From positions 828,891 to 892,890 of the forward strand of contig NZ_LMHU01000001.1 in NCBI RefSeq assembly GCF_001428505.1: DNA of 64,000 nucleotides, in the 5' to 3' direction. The stretch comes from Terrabacter sp. Root181 (GTDB lineage Bacteria > Actinomycetota > Actinomycetes > Actinomycetales > Dermatophilaceae). Of this stretch, positions 1 through 8,268 are shown piece by piece. The stretch's first letter is position 1, and every line of letters starts with the position of its first letter. The translations under genes were made by a program, and so were the position numbers. Under the pieces are notes generated by a model. It worked only from the letters and a program-made list of their open reading frames with translations, was not told the origin of the DNA and did not search any database.

Positions 1-629
1 GCCCCAACACCGGTGGCATGGGCGCCTACTCGCCCCTCGACTGGGCGCCCGACGGGCTCGCCGACGACATCGTGCGACGCGTGGCCCAGCCGACCGTCGA
101 CGAGATGCGCCGCCGCGGCACGCCGTTCGTCGGTGTTCTCTACGTCGGCCTCGCCCTGACGTCACGGGGGCCGAGGGTGATCGAGTTCAACGCGCGCTTC
201 GGTGACCCCGACGGGCAGGCCTCGCTCGCACGCCTCGAGACGCCCTTCGCGCAGCTGCTCCTCGCCGCCGCCACGGGCGGGCTCGCCGAGTTCGGCCGGC
301 TGCGCTGGTCGGCGGACCACGCGGTGGTCGTGGTCGTGGCCTCCTCGGGCTATCCCACGTCGCCCCGCACCGGTGACCCCATCACGGGACTCGACGCCGC
401 GGCCGAGGTGCCCGGCACGGTGGTCCTCCACGCCGGCACGGCCCTCGACACCTCGGGTGCCCTCGTCTCGGCGGGCGGGCGCGTGCTCGACGTCGTCGCC
501 GTGGGCTCGTCCCTCGCCAAGGCGCGGCAGTCGGCCTACGACGCCGTCGCCGTCATCGAGCTCGACGGCTCACACCACCGCACCGACATCGCGCTCAAGG
601 CGGAGCAGGGCCAGATCGCGGTCGGCTGA
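1..629 (+). CDS. purD: Phosphoribosylamine-glycine ligase, C-terminal 208 residues (cut by window start)
   Basis: GAR synthetase joins glycine to phosphoribosylamine, an early step of IMP synthesis. The reading frame is open from base 3 and begins PNTGGMGAYSP, the ATP-grasp core motif of PurD. VIEFNARFGDPDGQA follows, with the metal-binding Glu and Asn. The C-terminal part carries the usual PurD C-domain (SSGYPTSPRTGD, then ARQSAYDAV). About half of a normal protein of some 420 residues lies outside the window. An ECF sigma gene starts 70 bases downstream, and purC lies beyond it. Confidence 0.95.
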   Translation, partial: PNTGGMGAYSPLDWAPDGLADDIVRRVAQPTVDEMRRRGTPFVGVLYVGLALTSRGPRVIEFNARFGDPDGQASLARLETPFAQLLLAAATGGLAEFGRLRWSADHAVVVVVASSGYPTSPRTGDPITGLDAAAEVPGTVVLHAGTALDTSGALVSAGGRVLDVVAVGSSLAKARQSAYDAVAVIELDGSHHRTDIALKAEQGQIAVG

Positions 630-698
630 GGCAAACCGACCCGGCCGATCCGGACTCTTCTTGGCATGAGCACCATGATCGCGAGCCGAGGAGGGGCG

Positions 699-1301
699 AT
701 GGCCGAGGCCGACCCGGCGGTCGACGACCGCCGGCTGTGGTCCCGGTTGGCCGAGGCGGACGACGCGGCGCTGACGGACCTGTACCGGCGCCACTGCGAT
801 GCCGTCTACAACTTCGCGTTCCGTCGCACGGCGTCCTGGGCGGCTGCGGAGGACGTCGTTCAGGCGACCTTCACCGCCGTCTGGCGACGGGCGCGAGCCG
901 GCACGGTGGACCCACTGCGGGCCGAGACCGCCCGCGCCGTGCTGCTCGTCATGGCGGGGCAGGAGTGCGCCAACGTCGCACGCTCGGCCCGGCGGCAGCG
1001 GCTCCTGCACGGTCGTATCGAGGCGGACTCCGGAGGCGCCGTGTCGCCCGACCACGCCGCCTCCACCGCGGTGCGCGTCGACGACGAGCGGCAGATGAGC
1101 GAGGTGCGCCGCGCCCTGAAGCTGATCCCGGCGGTGCAGCGCGAGGCGGTCGAGCTCGTCGTCTGGTCGCACTGCTCCATGGCGCAGGCGGCCGACGCGC
1201 TCGGCGTCTCGGAGGGGACCGTCAAGTCCCGGCTCCACCGGGCTCGTCAGAGCCTCGTCCACGTGATCGAGATCGATGCCCTCAAGGAGGCCCTGTCGTG
1301 A
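699..1301 (+). CDS. ECF-type RNA polymerase sigma factor (200 aa)
   Basis: A small sigma-70 family factor that would redirect RNA polymerase to a limited promoter set. Region 2 lies at about residues 25-90 (LTDLYRRHCDAVYNFAFRRT, then AEDVVQATF). Region 4 is at about 130-185, with the helix-turn-helix MAQAADALGVSEGTVKSRLH. I chose ATG 699 because GAGGAGGGG lies directly upstream; ATG 666 in the same frame would add 11 residues without a ribosome site. No anti-sigma gene follows. The stop overlaps a GTG (1298) that opens an in-frame lead-in to purC. Its target genes cannot be read from the window. Confidence 0.85.
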   Translation: MAEADPAVDDRRLWSRLAEADDAALTDLYRRHCDAVYNFAFRRTASWAAAEDVVQATFTAVWRRARAGTVDPLRAETARAVLLVMAGQECANVARSARRQRLLHGRIEADSGGAVSPDHAASTAVRVDDERQMSEVRRALKLIPAVQREAVELVVWSHCSMAQAADALGVSEGTVKSRLHRARQSLVHVIEIDALKEALS

Positions 1302-1363
1302 ACCTGCCCCTTCCGCCCGAGCGCGCCCTGCCCGATCGTCTGGCCAGGTGGCAGGCTGTGCGC
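1298..1363 (+). other. In-frame 22-codon lead-in between the sigma gene and purC
   Basis: GTG 1298 overlaps the sigma stop (GTGA) and has a strong Shine-Dalgarno (AAGGAGG, 1284-1290) seven bases upstream. The 22 codons read VNLPLPPERALPDRLARW and then run without a stop into the purC core. PurC proteins normally begin at the position corresponding to 1364. My inference is that this is the start of a small gene once translated with the sigma factor, now joined in frame to purC. If this start is used, PurC carries a 22-residue extension (321 aa). Confidence 0.5.
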
Positions 1364-2263
1364 GTGACCGATCTACCGCTCGAGCTGCCCGGCTACCTCC
1401 ACGTCTACTCCGGCAAGGTGCGCGACCTCTACGCGCCGCTGGCCGACGACGGTCAGGTGGTGGAGGACCAGCTGCTCCTCGTCGCCTCGAACCGGCTCTC
1501 GGCGTACGACTGGATGATGTCGCCCGAGATCCCCGACAAGGGCGCGGTGCTGACCCGGCTGTCGCTGTGGTGGTTCGACCAGCTCGCGGACCTCGTGCCC
1601 AACCACGTCGTGTCCACGGACGTGCCCGACGCCGTGGCGGGGCGTGGTGTGCTCGTGCGCAGGCTCGACATGCTCAAGGTCGAGGCCATCGCTCGCGCGT
1701 ACCTGACCGGTGGCGGGCTGGAGGAGTACCGCGAGAAGGGCTCCGTGTCCGGCGTGGTGCTGCCCGATGGACTCGTCGACGGGTCCAGGCTGCCGGAGCC
1801 GGTCTTCACGCCGACGACCAAGGCACCGGTCGGCGAGCACGACCTGCCGATGTCACCCGACGAGGTCGAGGCCGAGCTCGGCGCGGAGGTCGCAGCAGAG
1901 GTGTCTCGGCTGACCCGCGCCATCCTGGCCCGGGGCAACGAGATCGCGTCCGAGCGCGGCATCCTCATCGCCGACACGAAGGTCGAGTTCGGCCTCTCGC
2001 CCGACGGCACCGGTGGGCTCGTGCTCGCCGACGAGGTGCTGACCCCGGACTCGTCGCGCTTCTGGCCGGCCGAGCTGTGGGAGCCCGGACACTCGCAGCC
2101 GTCCTACGACAAGCAGTTCGTGCGTGACTGGCTGACCTCGTCCGAGTCGGGTTGGGACCGCAAGGCCGGTGGCCCGCCGCCGGAGCTGCCCCAGCACGTC
2201 GTCGAGCAGACCCGGGCGAAGTACGTCGAGGCCTACGAGCGCCTCACGGGGCAGACCTTCTGA
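1364..2263 (+). CDS. purC: Phosphoribosylaminoimidazole-succinocarboxamide synthase (SAICAR synthetase, 299 aa)
   Basis: Condenses CAIR with aspartate using ATP in IMP synthesis. The family's opening [11 protein letters not shown] lies at about residues 12-22, followed by [31 protein letters not shown] (substrate loop) and [10 protein letters not shown]. Length matches the actinobacterial form. GTG 1364 is the family start and is preceded by CAGGCT at 1352-1357 with a 6-base gap, like other predicted leaderless genes here. The upstream GTG 1298 has the better ribosome site, so an extended product is possible. A GNAT gene overlaps the stop. Confidence 0.95.
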   Translation: MTDLPLELPGYLHVYSGKVRDLYAPLADDGQVVEDQLLLVASNRLSAYDWMMSPEIPDKGAVLTRLSLWWFDQLADLVPNHVVSTDVPDAVAGRGVLVRRLDMLKVEAIARAYLTGGGLEEYREKGSVSGVVLPDGLVDGSRLPEPVFTPTTKAPVGEHDLPMSPDEVEAELGAEVAAEVSRLTRAILARGNEIASERGILIADTKVEFGLSPDGTGGLVLADEVLTPDSSRFWPAELWEPGHSQPSYDKQFVRDWLTSSESGWDRKAGGPPPELPQHVVEQTRAKYVEAYERLTGQTF

Positions 2264-2763
2264 ACGGCGACCGCACGGACACGTCGGCGGGGCGGCTCCG
2301 GGCCGCCACGGCGTCCGATCTCCCGCGACTGCTCTCCCTCTGGGCGCTCGTGTACGACGGGGGTAACAGCGTTGGCGGTCACGGTGCCGCCTGGCGACGG
2401 CACGCGCACGACTGGTTCGTACGCGTCGTCGATGACGGTGCGGTCGCTCGCTTCCCGGTGGTCGAGGTGGACGGCGTCGTCATCGCGGCGGCGATCGGCA
2501 CGCTCGAGCTCGGCGTACCCAACCCGCACTGCCCGCGCGGCCGCGCCGTGCGACTCGCCAACGTCATCACCGTGCCGGAGCATCGCGGGCGCGGGTTCGG
2601 GACCCTTCTCGTCGGCGACGTGGTCGAGTGGGCGCGCTCGATCGACGCGGATCGCGTGGACCTGTCCGCCACTCCCGAGGGGCGTCGCGTCTACGAACGT
2701 GCCGGCTTCACCCTGACGAGCGCGCCGAGGCTGAAGCTCGTGCTCTCGCGCGTCAGCCGATGA
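2260..2763 (+). CDS. GNAT-family N-acetyltransferase (about 167 aa)
   Basis: Acetyl-CoA-dependent transferase of unknown substrate. The acetyl-CoA motif [18 protein letters not shown] is followed by YERAGF near the C-terminus, as expected for the fold. The start is hard to place: between the in-frame ATG 2152 (deep inside purC) and GTG 2350 (inside the first helix) there is no ATG, GTG or TTG. CTG 2260, overlapping the purC stop as CTGA, matches where the domain begins ([12 protein letters not shown]). The 3' end overlaps the stop of the convergent HNH pseudogene. Confidence 0.8.
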   Translation: MNGDRTDTSAGRLRAATASDLPRLLSLWALVYDGGNSVGGHGAAWRRHAHDWFVRVVDDGAVARFPVVEVDGVVIAAAIGTLELGVPNPHCPRGRAVRLANVITVPEHRGRGFGTLLVGDVVEWARSIDADRVDLSATPEGRRVYERAGFTLTSAPRLKLVLSRVSR

Positions 2764-4396
2764 GCTCGACCTCGACGTCGGTGCGCCGGTAGAGCTCGAG
2801 CTGGATGACCTCGGCGGACACGGCGGACACGGCGGACACGGCCGGCGCTCGTCGACCGGCTCGCGGTGGTGAGCCGGGTGGACGCGTCGGGAGCAGCGGG
2901 GGAGCGCTCGACGCATACCGGTGCCCGGTCGGCGTCGTGGTCCGCACCGTGTGGGGGCGAGCGCTGGTGAGGCCGAGGCCGTCGTGGAGCACCTCGGAGG
3001 TCCAGCCAGGCTCCTCCTTGACGAGGTTGCATCGCACGCACAGGCCTGGCCGTTGGCCGCGCTCGTCGGACCGCCTTCGGCGTGAGGTTGGACGTGGTCG
3101 GCGTGCGCGACCGCTGCGTCGCACCAGGGCGTGCGGCAGGTGCCGTCACGCGCGACGACGAAGCGGCGCAGTGCTGCCGGGAAGAGCCGCCTGGTGCTGT
3201 CCATCGCCACGCGAGCCGGTGGTCGGATGTGTGAAGAGCCGCCGCACCCACACGTTCGCCCTCACGTCGCCAGGACGGTCTTCAGACGGGCCGGGGGCGA
3301 GGAGCTCGCGAGCCCAGCGGGCCGGGACGGGGCCGTAGCCGGGCACGTGGGCCGGCATGTCGCCTCCCGCGAGCAGACCCCGGTCGGTGATGACGACCTG
3401 GACCTCGACCGGGACGTCATCGGCCACGGCCTGCCCGGTCACGAGCTCGACGAGCGCGTCGGCCATCAGCTGGCCCTTGCCGCGGTCGTCTCCGGCTGCC
3501 TTGCCGGACAGGGCGGCCCGAGTGAGCGCGGTGTGGACCGCGACGGCTTGCGCGACGGGGAGCAGCGCCGACACGACGGCCATCGCGTCGGGCACCGGAC
3601 GGATCGTGACCCGGCGCTCTCTCTCGGCGACCCGGCACCGCTCGACCGCGGCCGCGGCGTCGAGGCGGTCGGCGCACGCGCGGACGCGGCGCTCGAGCTC
3701 GCGGTCTCCCCAGGAACCGACGCCGCCCGGTGCGGTGGGATCGGTGAGGTCGAGGTGCGCCCCGACCACCTCGCTGTCGACCTGCGTCCTGAGCTCGGGG
3801 TCGAGGTGGCTCGTGCAGCGCACGACGATCTCGGCGCGACGCTCGTTGAGGACGCCGGCGGCCAGCGCATCCAGGGTGTGGTGCAGGTGCTGCACGAGGG
3901 CGAGCGACGCGTTCGCGAGTCGAGCACCCCGGGACGGTGACTCCCGTCGCGCGAGGCCGACCTGCGCCGACACCCCGGTGCGCGACAGCGTCATCCGACG
4001 GTCGGACCGCGCCGGGCGACGGTGCCTGCCGGGTGTCTCGGCCGCCACCGGCTCGAGCTCGAGGTCGCGCGCCCCGTCGCAGGCCGCCACCCAGCCGTCG
4101 AAGTCGCCGGCGTCGGAGCACGCCTGAGCCTCCGCCCGGAGGCGCGTCGCGGCCCGCGCCTGGGACTCGACGAAGTGTGCCGTCAGCCTGGCCTGGGCCG
4201 CGGCGCACGCAGCCTTGGCGCGTTCGAGCCGGTCGATGGCCGAGATGAGGTCGGCGTCGTCGAGGTCGTTGCCGTCGATGCCGGCGATGCCCGACACCTC
4301 GCGCAGCAGGGTGGACGCGGCGACGGCGGACGCGTGAACGGACTCGCCGAGGAGGTCGGCTCTCCCCACGTCTGCCGTGGTCGCGTGTTCGAACAT
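2753..4396 (-). pseudogene. DUF222/HNH endonuclease gene with two compensating frameshifts
   Basis: The DUF222 part runs to about 3210 (ending [13 protein letters not shown]). It continues in a second frame with [15 protein letters not shown] and [19 protein letters not shown], then returns to the first frame with [15 protein letters not shown]. Together these make the C..C-H.DH-GGPT-N-LC..CN core of an HNH nuclease. The breaks lie near 3209-3216 (one extra base) and 3041-3048 (one missing base). The first frame meets a stop at 3146-3148, between the two breaks, so full-length protein cannot be made. ATG 4396 fits a leaderless start below the promoter at 4404-4432. Two assembly errors are the alternative explanation. 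Confidence 0.85.
2812..2838. repeat. Three tandem copies of a 9-bp unit (CGGCGGACA)
   Basis: Perfect threefold 9-bp direct repeat in the 3' part of the HNH pseudogene. It encodes an AVS tripeptide repeat on the minus strand. Probably simple slippage expansion in a linker. Confidence 0.8.
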
Positions 4397-4403
4397 GTGT
4401 TCC

Positions 4404-4432
4404 ATCCTAGATGGTCGTCGCGCCTCCGACAA
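4404..4432 (-). promoter_or_regulatory. Promoter of the DUF222/HNH gene, leaderless type
   Basis: On the minus strand TTGTCG (4427-4432) and TAGGAT (4404-4409) are separated by 17 bases. The -10 ends seven bases before ATG 4396, so the transcript would begin at or next to the start codon. The intact promoter contrasts with the broken coding frame. Confidence 0.55.
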
Positions 4433-4514
4433 TGCTTGTCCACATCGAATTCACATGTCTGCCAAGGGTTCTCCCGCACCGGCCCATGTCGGTGGCGCCT
4501 GCGAGGATGGCCCC

Positions 4515-5084
4515 ATGTCGTCGCTTCCCGTGGCCGTCAGGGCCGGTGCCGTCAGTGGTCAGCCCCAGCCCGTCATCGATGCAGGCGGAGGGCTTCACCT
4601 GCGGCCGTTCGTCGAGGCCGATGCCGACGTCCTCGTCCGGGCGTACGCCGACCCCGCCATCGAGCGGTGGCACCGTCGCACCCTGACGGGTGATGAGGCC
4701 CTCGAGTGGGTCCGCGGGCGGGCGTGGCACCGCTGGCAGGCCGAGACCGGCGCCGAGTGGGCTGTGGTCGACGGCGGTGTCGTCGTCGGGCGCGTGGGCC
4801 TGCCCGTCCTGCACCTCGGTGAGGGTGTCGCCGAGGTGGGCTACTGGGTGCTGCCCGAGGGGCGTGGCCGCGGCGTGGCCGGTCGCGCCCTCACCGCCAT
4901 GACCGACTGGCTCTTCGTGCTGGGGCTCCACCGCATCGAGCTCATGCACTCGGTGCTCAACGAGCCCTCGTGCCGGGTCGCGGCCAAGAACGGCTTCGGG
5001 CTCGAGGGCACCCGCCGGTCGGCGCTGCTCCATCCCGACGGTTGGCACGACATGCACCTGCACGCCCGGCTGGCGCCCGACTGA
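4515..5084 (+). CDS. GNAT-family acetyltransferase, RimJ/RimL-like (189 aa)
   Basis: Acetyl-CoA-dependent transferase. The fold is typical of the RimJ/RimL branch: LHLRPFVEADADVLVRAYADP near the N-terminus, GYWVLPEGRGRGVAGRAL as the acetyl-CoA loop, then LHRIELMHSVLNEPSCRVAAKNGF and EGTRR at the end. The substrate (protein N-terminus, antibiotic or small amine) cannot be deduced. ATG 4515 was chosen over upstream in-frame starts because homology begins after it. GAGGAT lies six bases upstream as a possible leaderless -10. It is divergent from the HNH pseudogene and convergent with the fusion gene. Confidence 0.85.
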   Translation: MSSLPVAVRAGAVSGQPQPVIDAGGGLHLRPFVEADADVLVRAYADPAIERWHRRTLTGDEALEWVRGRAWHRWQAETGAEWAVVDGGVVVGRVGLPVLHLGEGVAEVGYWVLPEGRGRGVAGRALTAMTDWLFVLGLHRIELMHSVLNEPSCRVAAKNGFGLEGTRRSALLHPDGWHDMHLHARLAPD

Positions 5085-5093
5085 CCCCCCGGC

Positions 5094-6368
5094 TCAGGCT
5101 TCGACGCCCGCCGTGCTGTCGAGGACGGCGCGGCTGGTGCGCACGACGAAGGCACGGACCTCCTCGAACCGACCCTTCTCGTCGTCCGAGCCCCCGGCGT
5201 ACCACCAGTCGCCCGCCCACCGGACGAGGTCGGCCTCCTCCGGCCGCGCCGAGGCGAACTCGTCCGCGGCCGCCCGCTTCGACAGCTGCTCGCCTCGGAC
5301 CAGCGCGCACCACGCTCGGCACAGCGAGAGCACCGAGTACGACTGGGCGCCAACGGTCGTCATCCCCTCGACCCACGTCGGCCAGTCGCGCACGTGCTCG
5401 ATCAGAGCGTCGCGCGCGGTCTGTGCCGACACGGTCGGGAGCGCTTCGGCGGCCGTCGGCCCCACCAACGCCCGACCCGACCCACGAACCGTCGCCCAGG
5501 TGACGACGCGGTGCGACGTCGCCGGCAGGAGGTGCGGCGCCTCGCCGGGGCTGATCCGCATGATCGAGTCGGTCCGTGAGCCCTCCGGTCCGTCTGGCGG
5601 GCCGGACGCGTACGCCTCGACCGTCGAGCGTGCGACGGTCTCGACCTCGATGCGTCCTCGCCATGCCGGGTGCCGCTCCTCGAGCGCTGCGTGGACCGGT
5701 GCGACCGCCGCGAGCATCGCGTCGTCGGGTGGCCGCGCGACGACGGCGAGCAGGTCGAGGTCGCTGCGCGCGGGCGAGAAGTCGCCGGCCACGAGCGAGC
5801 CGTGGGCGTAGAGGCCCAGCAGGTCATCGCCGAGCGCGGAGCCCAGTCCGGTCGCGAGGTACTCGAGCACCGCGAGCGGCCCGACCGCGCGGCGCATGAC
5901 GACGCGTCGTCCCAGGGCGTCCAGCCCGAGCCGCCGCTCCGCGTCCCGAAGTGCGCGGAGCTGCGGACCGAGGTCGGTGAGCTCGACGAAACCGTTCCGG
6001 GCGTAGAAGGGGGCATTGAACGGCACGTCGGCGAACGTGCACAGCGTCACGGTCTCGCACCCCTGGAGTGCCGCCCACGTCGCGGCGGCCTCGACGAGCG
6101 CGGTGCCGACCCCTCGACGTCCTGCCGCCGGGTGCACGGCCAGCTGCTCCAGGTGGGCCTGCCCGTCGACGCGTTCCATCCGCGCGAAGCCGATGGCGGG
6201 GTCCCCGACGACGAGGACCGCCGCTGCCCGAGCGAGCTCGTCCGCGGTCGTCGTGACCGGCGGCAACGGTCCGATGCCCTGCGCGGCGAAGAGGCCGTCG
6301 GCGGCCGCCTCGAGGACGGGCAGCCCGTCGAGGTCGCGGGGGAGCGCGGGGCGGACGACATGGGGCAC
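5094..6368 (-). CDS. Fusion protein: GNAT acetyltransferase plus AadA-like nucleotidyltransferase (424 aa)
   Basis: Two enzyme domains in one chain. Residues 1-130 are a GNAT domain (LEQLAVHPAAGRRGVGTALV at 73-92, FYARNGFVEL at 121-130). From about 160 to the end is a nucleotidyltransferase resembling aminoglycoside adenylyltransferases of the AadA/ANT type: GS at 190-191, DxD at 203-205, then an all-helical C-terminal region with WATVRGSGRAL. Each family includes aminoglycoside-modifying enzymes, but others act on unrelated substrates, so resistance is only inference. The GTG start has a CAGGGT -10-like element six bases upstream. It ends 10 bases from the convergent GNAT gene. Confidence 0.85.
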   Translation of the reverse strand: MPHVVRPALPRDLDGLPVLEAAADGLFAAQGIGPLPPVTTTADELARAAAVLVVGDPAIGFARMERVDGQAHLEQLAVHPAAGRRGVGTALVEAAATWAALQGCETVTLCTFADVPFNAPFYARNGFVELTDLGPQLRALRDAERRLGLDALGRRVVMRRAVGPLAVLEYLATGLGSALGDDLLGLYAHGSLVAGDFSPARSDLDLLAVVARPPDDAMLAAVAPVHAALEERHPAWRGRIEVETVARSTVEAYASGPPDGPEGSRTDSIMRISPGEAPHLLPATSHRVVTWATVRGSGRALVGPTAAEALPTVSAQTARDALIEHVRDWPTWVEGMTTVGAQSYSVLSLCRAWCALVRGEQLSKRAAADEFASARPEEADLVRWAGDWWYAGGSDDEKGRFEEVRAFVVRTSRAVLDSTAGVEA

Positions 6369-6498
6369 CCGGCCACCCTGCCAGCCCGTCCCGGGCGTTG
6401 TCGTATGCGTGTGCGCGCCTCAGCGAGCACGCGCGGCGGGCGCCGGGCCGGGCGGCATACGCCATCGGCCGGGACGGCCGCTGTGGCACGCTGGGCGC

Positions 6499-7128
6499 AT
6501 GACCGAGCCCGTCGCCGACGCCCTCTCCGACGTCCCCGTCGAGCGCTACCTGCTGCGCCAGAAGCTGACCATGATGGTCAACCGCTACGAGATCGTCCGA
6601 CAGGACGAGTCCGGCAAGGAGCTCGGCCTGCTCTGCTTCGCCGAGCAGAAGCGGATGGCGGCCAAGGAGCAGGTCACCTTCTACACGGACTCGGCAAAGA
6701 CGCACCCGCTGTTCGGGTTCAAGGCCCGCAAGCGCATCGACCTCAGGTCGACCTACGACGTCACGGACAGCCAGGGTCAGCCGATCGGCTGGTTCAGGAA
6801 GCAGTTCACCGCCTCGCTCGTGAACTCCACGTGGCTGCTCGGGCTGCCGGACGGACGCGAGCTCGTCGGCCGCGAGCGCAACGCGAAGGTCGCCGTGGCG
6901 CGCCGGCTGTGGGACGTGGTCCCCGTCCTCGGCGACCTCCCCGGGCCGTTCCTCTTCCACTTCGACTTCGTGACACCGGACGGTGCCGTCGGGCTCAGCT
7001 CGACGAAGAGGGCCGGAGTCAAGGACGTCTACCACGTGGCCCTCCCGGCGCTGGCCGACGGCAAGCCGATCGACTGGCGCGTCGGCATGGCGATGGCGGT
7101 CGCGCTCGACGCCCTGCAGTCCCGCTGA
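6499..7128 (+). CDS. LURP-one/tubby-fold protein of unknown function (209 aa)
   Basis: Soluble protein with no signal peptide or membrane segment. The pattern YLLRQKLTMMVNRYEIV, followed by repeated beta-strand segments (FGFKARKRIDLRSTYDV, PIGWFRKQF), resembles the bacterial LURP-one-related family. That family shares the tubby-like barrel with phospholipid scramblases and is thought to bind lipids or membranes. No catalytic residues can be named. It sits alone just upstream of purSQL, separated by 94 bases that probably hold the purS promoter. Family assignment is moderately sure; role unknown. Confidence 0.65.
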   Translation: MTEPVADALSDVPVERYLLRQKLTMMVNRYEIVRQDESGKELGLLCFAEQKRMAAKEQVTFYTDSAKTHPLFGFKARKRIDLRSTYDVTDSQGQPIGWFRKQFTASLVNSTWLLGLPDGRELVGRERNAKVAVARRLWDVVPVLGDLPGPFLFHFDFVTPDGAVGLSSTKRAGVKDVYHVALPALADGKPIDWRVGMAMAVALDALQSR

Positions 7129-7132
7129 GACA

Positions 7133-7165
7133 TTGTCAAGGTGCCCTCGTGGCGCCCGATAGACT
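7133..7165 (+). promoter_or_regulatory. Possible promoter of purSQL
   Basis: TTGTCA (7133-7138) is followed by the actinobacterial -10-like GATAGACT (7158-7165) in the gap before purS. Spacing is long (19-21 bases) depending on which hexamer is chosen, so the call is weak. A purine-rich GGGAGAAG just before ATG 7223 would serve as ribosome site. Confidence 0.35.
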
Positions 7166-7222
7166 CGGGCCGTCCCGCGGGGACGCCTCCACCCCCCACC
7201 AGCGCAGGGAGAAGCACCACTG

Positions 7223-7576
7223 ATGGGAAGCATCGTCGTCGACGTCATGCTCAAGCCCGAGATCCTCGACCCCCAGGGACAGGCCGTCGGTGGCGCCCTG
7301 CCGCGGCTCGGGTTCAACGGTTTCACCGACGTCCGCCAGGGCAAGCGCTTCGTGCTCACCGTCGACGGTGACGTCACGGACGAGCACCTCTCCGCCGCCC
7401 GCGAGGCCGCCGAGACCCTCCTGTCCAACCCCGTCATCGAGGACGTCGTCTCGGTGCACGTGGTCGACGAGAGTGAGCAGGACGAGAGCGAGTCCGGCGA
7501 GAGCGAGTCCGGCGAGACGGGCCAGGCCGACGAGACCGACGGCGAGTCGCGCGAGGCGGAGGACGACGAGCAGTGA
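7223..7576 (+). CDS. purS: FGAM synthase subunit PurS with acidic C-terminal tail (117 aa)
   Basis: PurS bridges PurQ and PurL so that ammonia released from glutamine reaches FGAR. The first 80 or so residues are the canonical fold ([14 protein letters not shown], then [14 protein letters not shown]). Residues beyond about 85 form an unusual tail almost entirely of Glu, Asp, Ser and Gly, containing a tandem duplication. PurS is usually about 80-90 residues, so the tail is an addition. The gene opens the purS-purQ-purL unit, and its stop overlaps the purQ start (GTGA). Confidence 0.93.
   Translation: MGSIVVDVMLKPEILDPQGQAVGGALPRLGFNGFTDVRQGKRFVLTVDGDVTDEHLSAAREAAETLLSNPVIEDVVSVHVVDESEQDESESGESESGETGQADETDGESREAEDDEQ
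7484..7513. repeat. Perfect 15-bp tandem duplication inside purS
   Basis: Two adjacent identical copies of GAGAGCGAGTCCGGC encode the ESGES-type repeat of the acidic PurS tail. The duplication keeps the reading frame and lengthens the tail by five residues. Confidence 0.85.
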
Positions 7577-8268
7577 GGGTCGGCGTCGTCACGTTCCCCG
7601 GCTCGCTCGACGACCGTGACGCGGCGCGTGCCGTGCGGGAGTGCGGCGGCGAGGCCGTTGCGCTCTGGCACGGTGACGCGGACCTCAAGGGCGTCGACGC
7701 GGTCATCCTGCCCGGAGGCTTCTCCTACGGCGACTACCTCCGGTGCGGCGCCATCGCGCGCTTCGCGCCGGTCATGGACGCCCTCGTGCCGGCTGCCCGG
7801 GGCGGCCTGCCCGTCCTCGGCATCTGCAACGGCTTCCAGGTGCTCACCGAGAGCCACCTGCTGCCCGGCGCGCTGATCCGCAACGACCACCGCAAGTTCA
7901 ACTGTGTCGACCAGCGGCTCGTCGTCGAGAACGCCTCCACCGCATGGACGTCCGACTTCGAGGCCGGCCAGGAGATCACCATCGTCCTCAAGAACGGCGA
8001 GGGCGGTTTCGTCGCCGACGAGAAGACGCTCGACACGCTGGAGGGTGAGGGGCGGGTCGTCTTCCGCTACGTCCCCGACGCCGAGGGGCGCAACCCCAAC
8101 GGCTCCTACCGCCACATCGCCGGCATCACCAACGAGCGCGGCAACGTCGTCGGCCTGATGCCGCACCCGGAGCACGCGGTCGAGGAGGGCTACGGCCCGA
8201 GCCTCGACGGTCGCGGCTTCTTCACCTCGATCATCAAGCAGACCCTCGAGAGCGCAGCCACCGCATGA
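7573..8268 (+). CDS. purQ: FGAM synthase glutaminase subunit (231 aa)
   Basis: Class I glutamine amidotransferase that supplies ammonia to PurL for conversion of FGAR to FGAM. The nucleophile is Cys85 in LGICNGFQ; His198 and Glu200 of MPHPEH complete the triad. [15 protein letters not shown] at 46-60 is typical of PurQ. The GTG start overlaps the purS stop by one codon step, and the stop overlaps purL as ATGA, so all three subunits are probably translated in step. Confidence 0.97.
   Translation: MRVGVVTFPGSLDDRDAARAVRECGGEAVALWHGDADLKGVDAVILPGGFSYGDYLRCGAIARFAPVMDALVPAARGGLPVLGICNGFQVLTESHLLPGALIRNDHRKFNCVDQRLVVENASTAWTSDFEAGQEITIVLKNGEGGFVADEKTLDTLEGEGRVVFRYVPDAEGRNPNGSYRHIAGITNERGNVVGLMPHPEHAVEEGYGPSLDGRGFFTSIIKQTLESAATA

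Noticed and set aside
2753-4396. Programmed ribosomal frameshifting in the DUF222-HNH gene
   Set aside because: Two shifts of opposite sign would be needed, and neither site shows a slippery heptamer with a following structure; mutation or sequence error is simpler.
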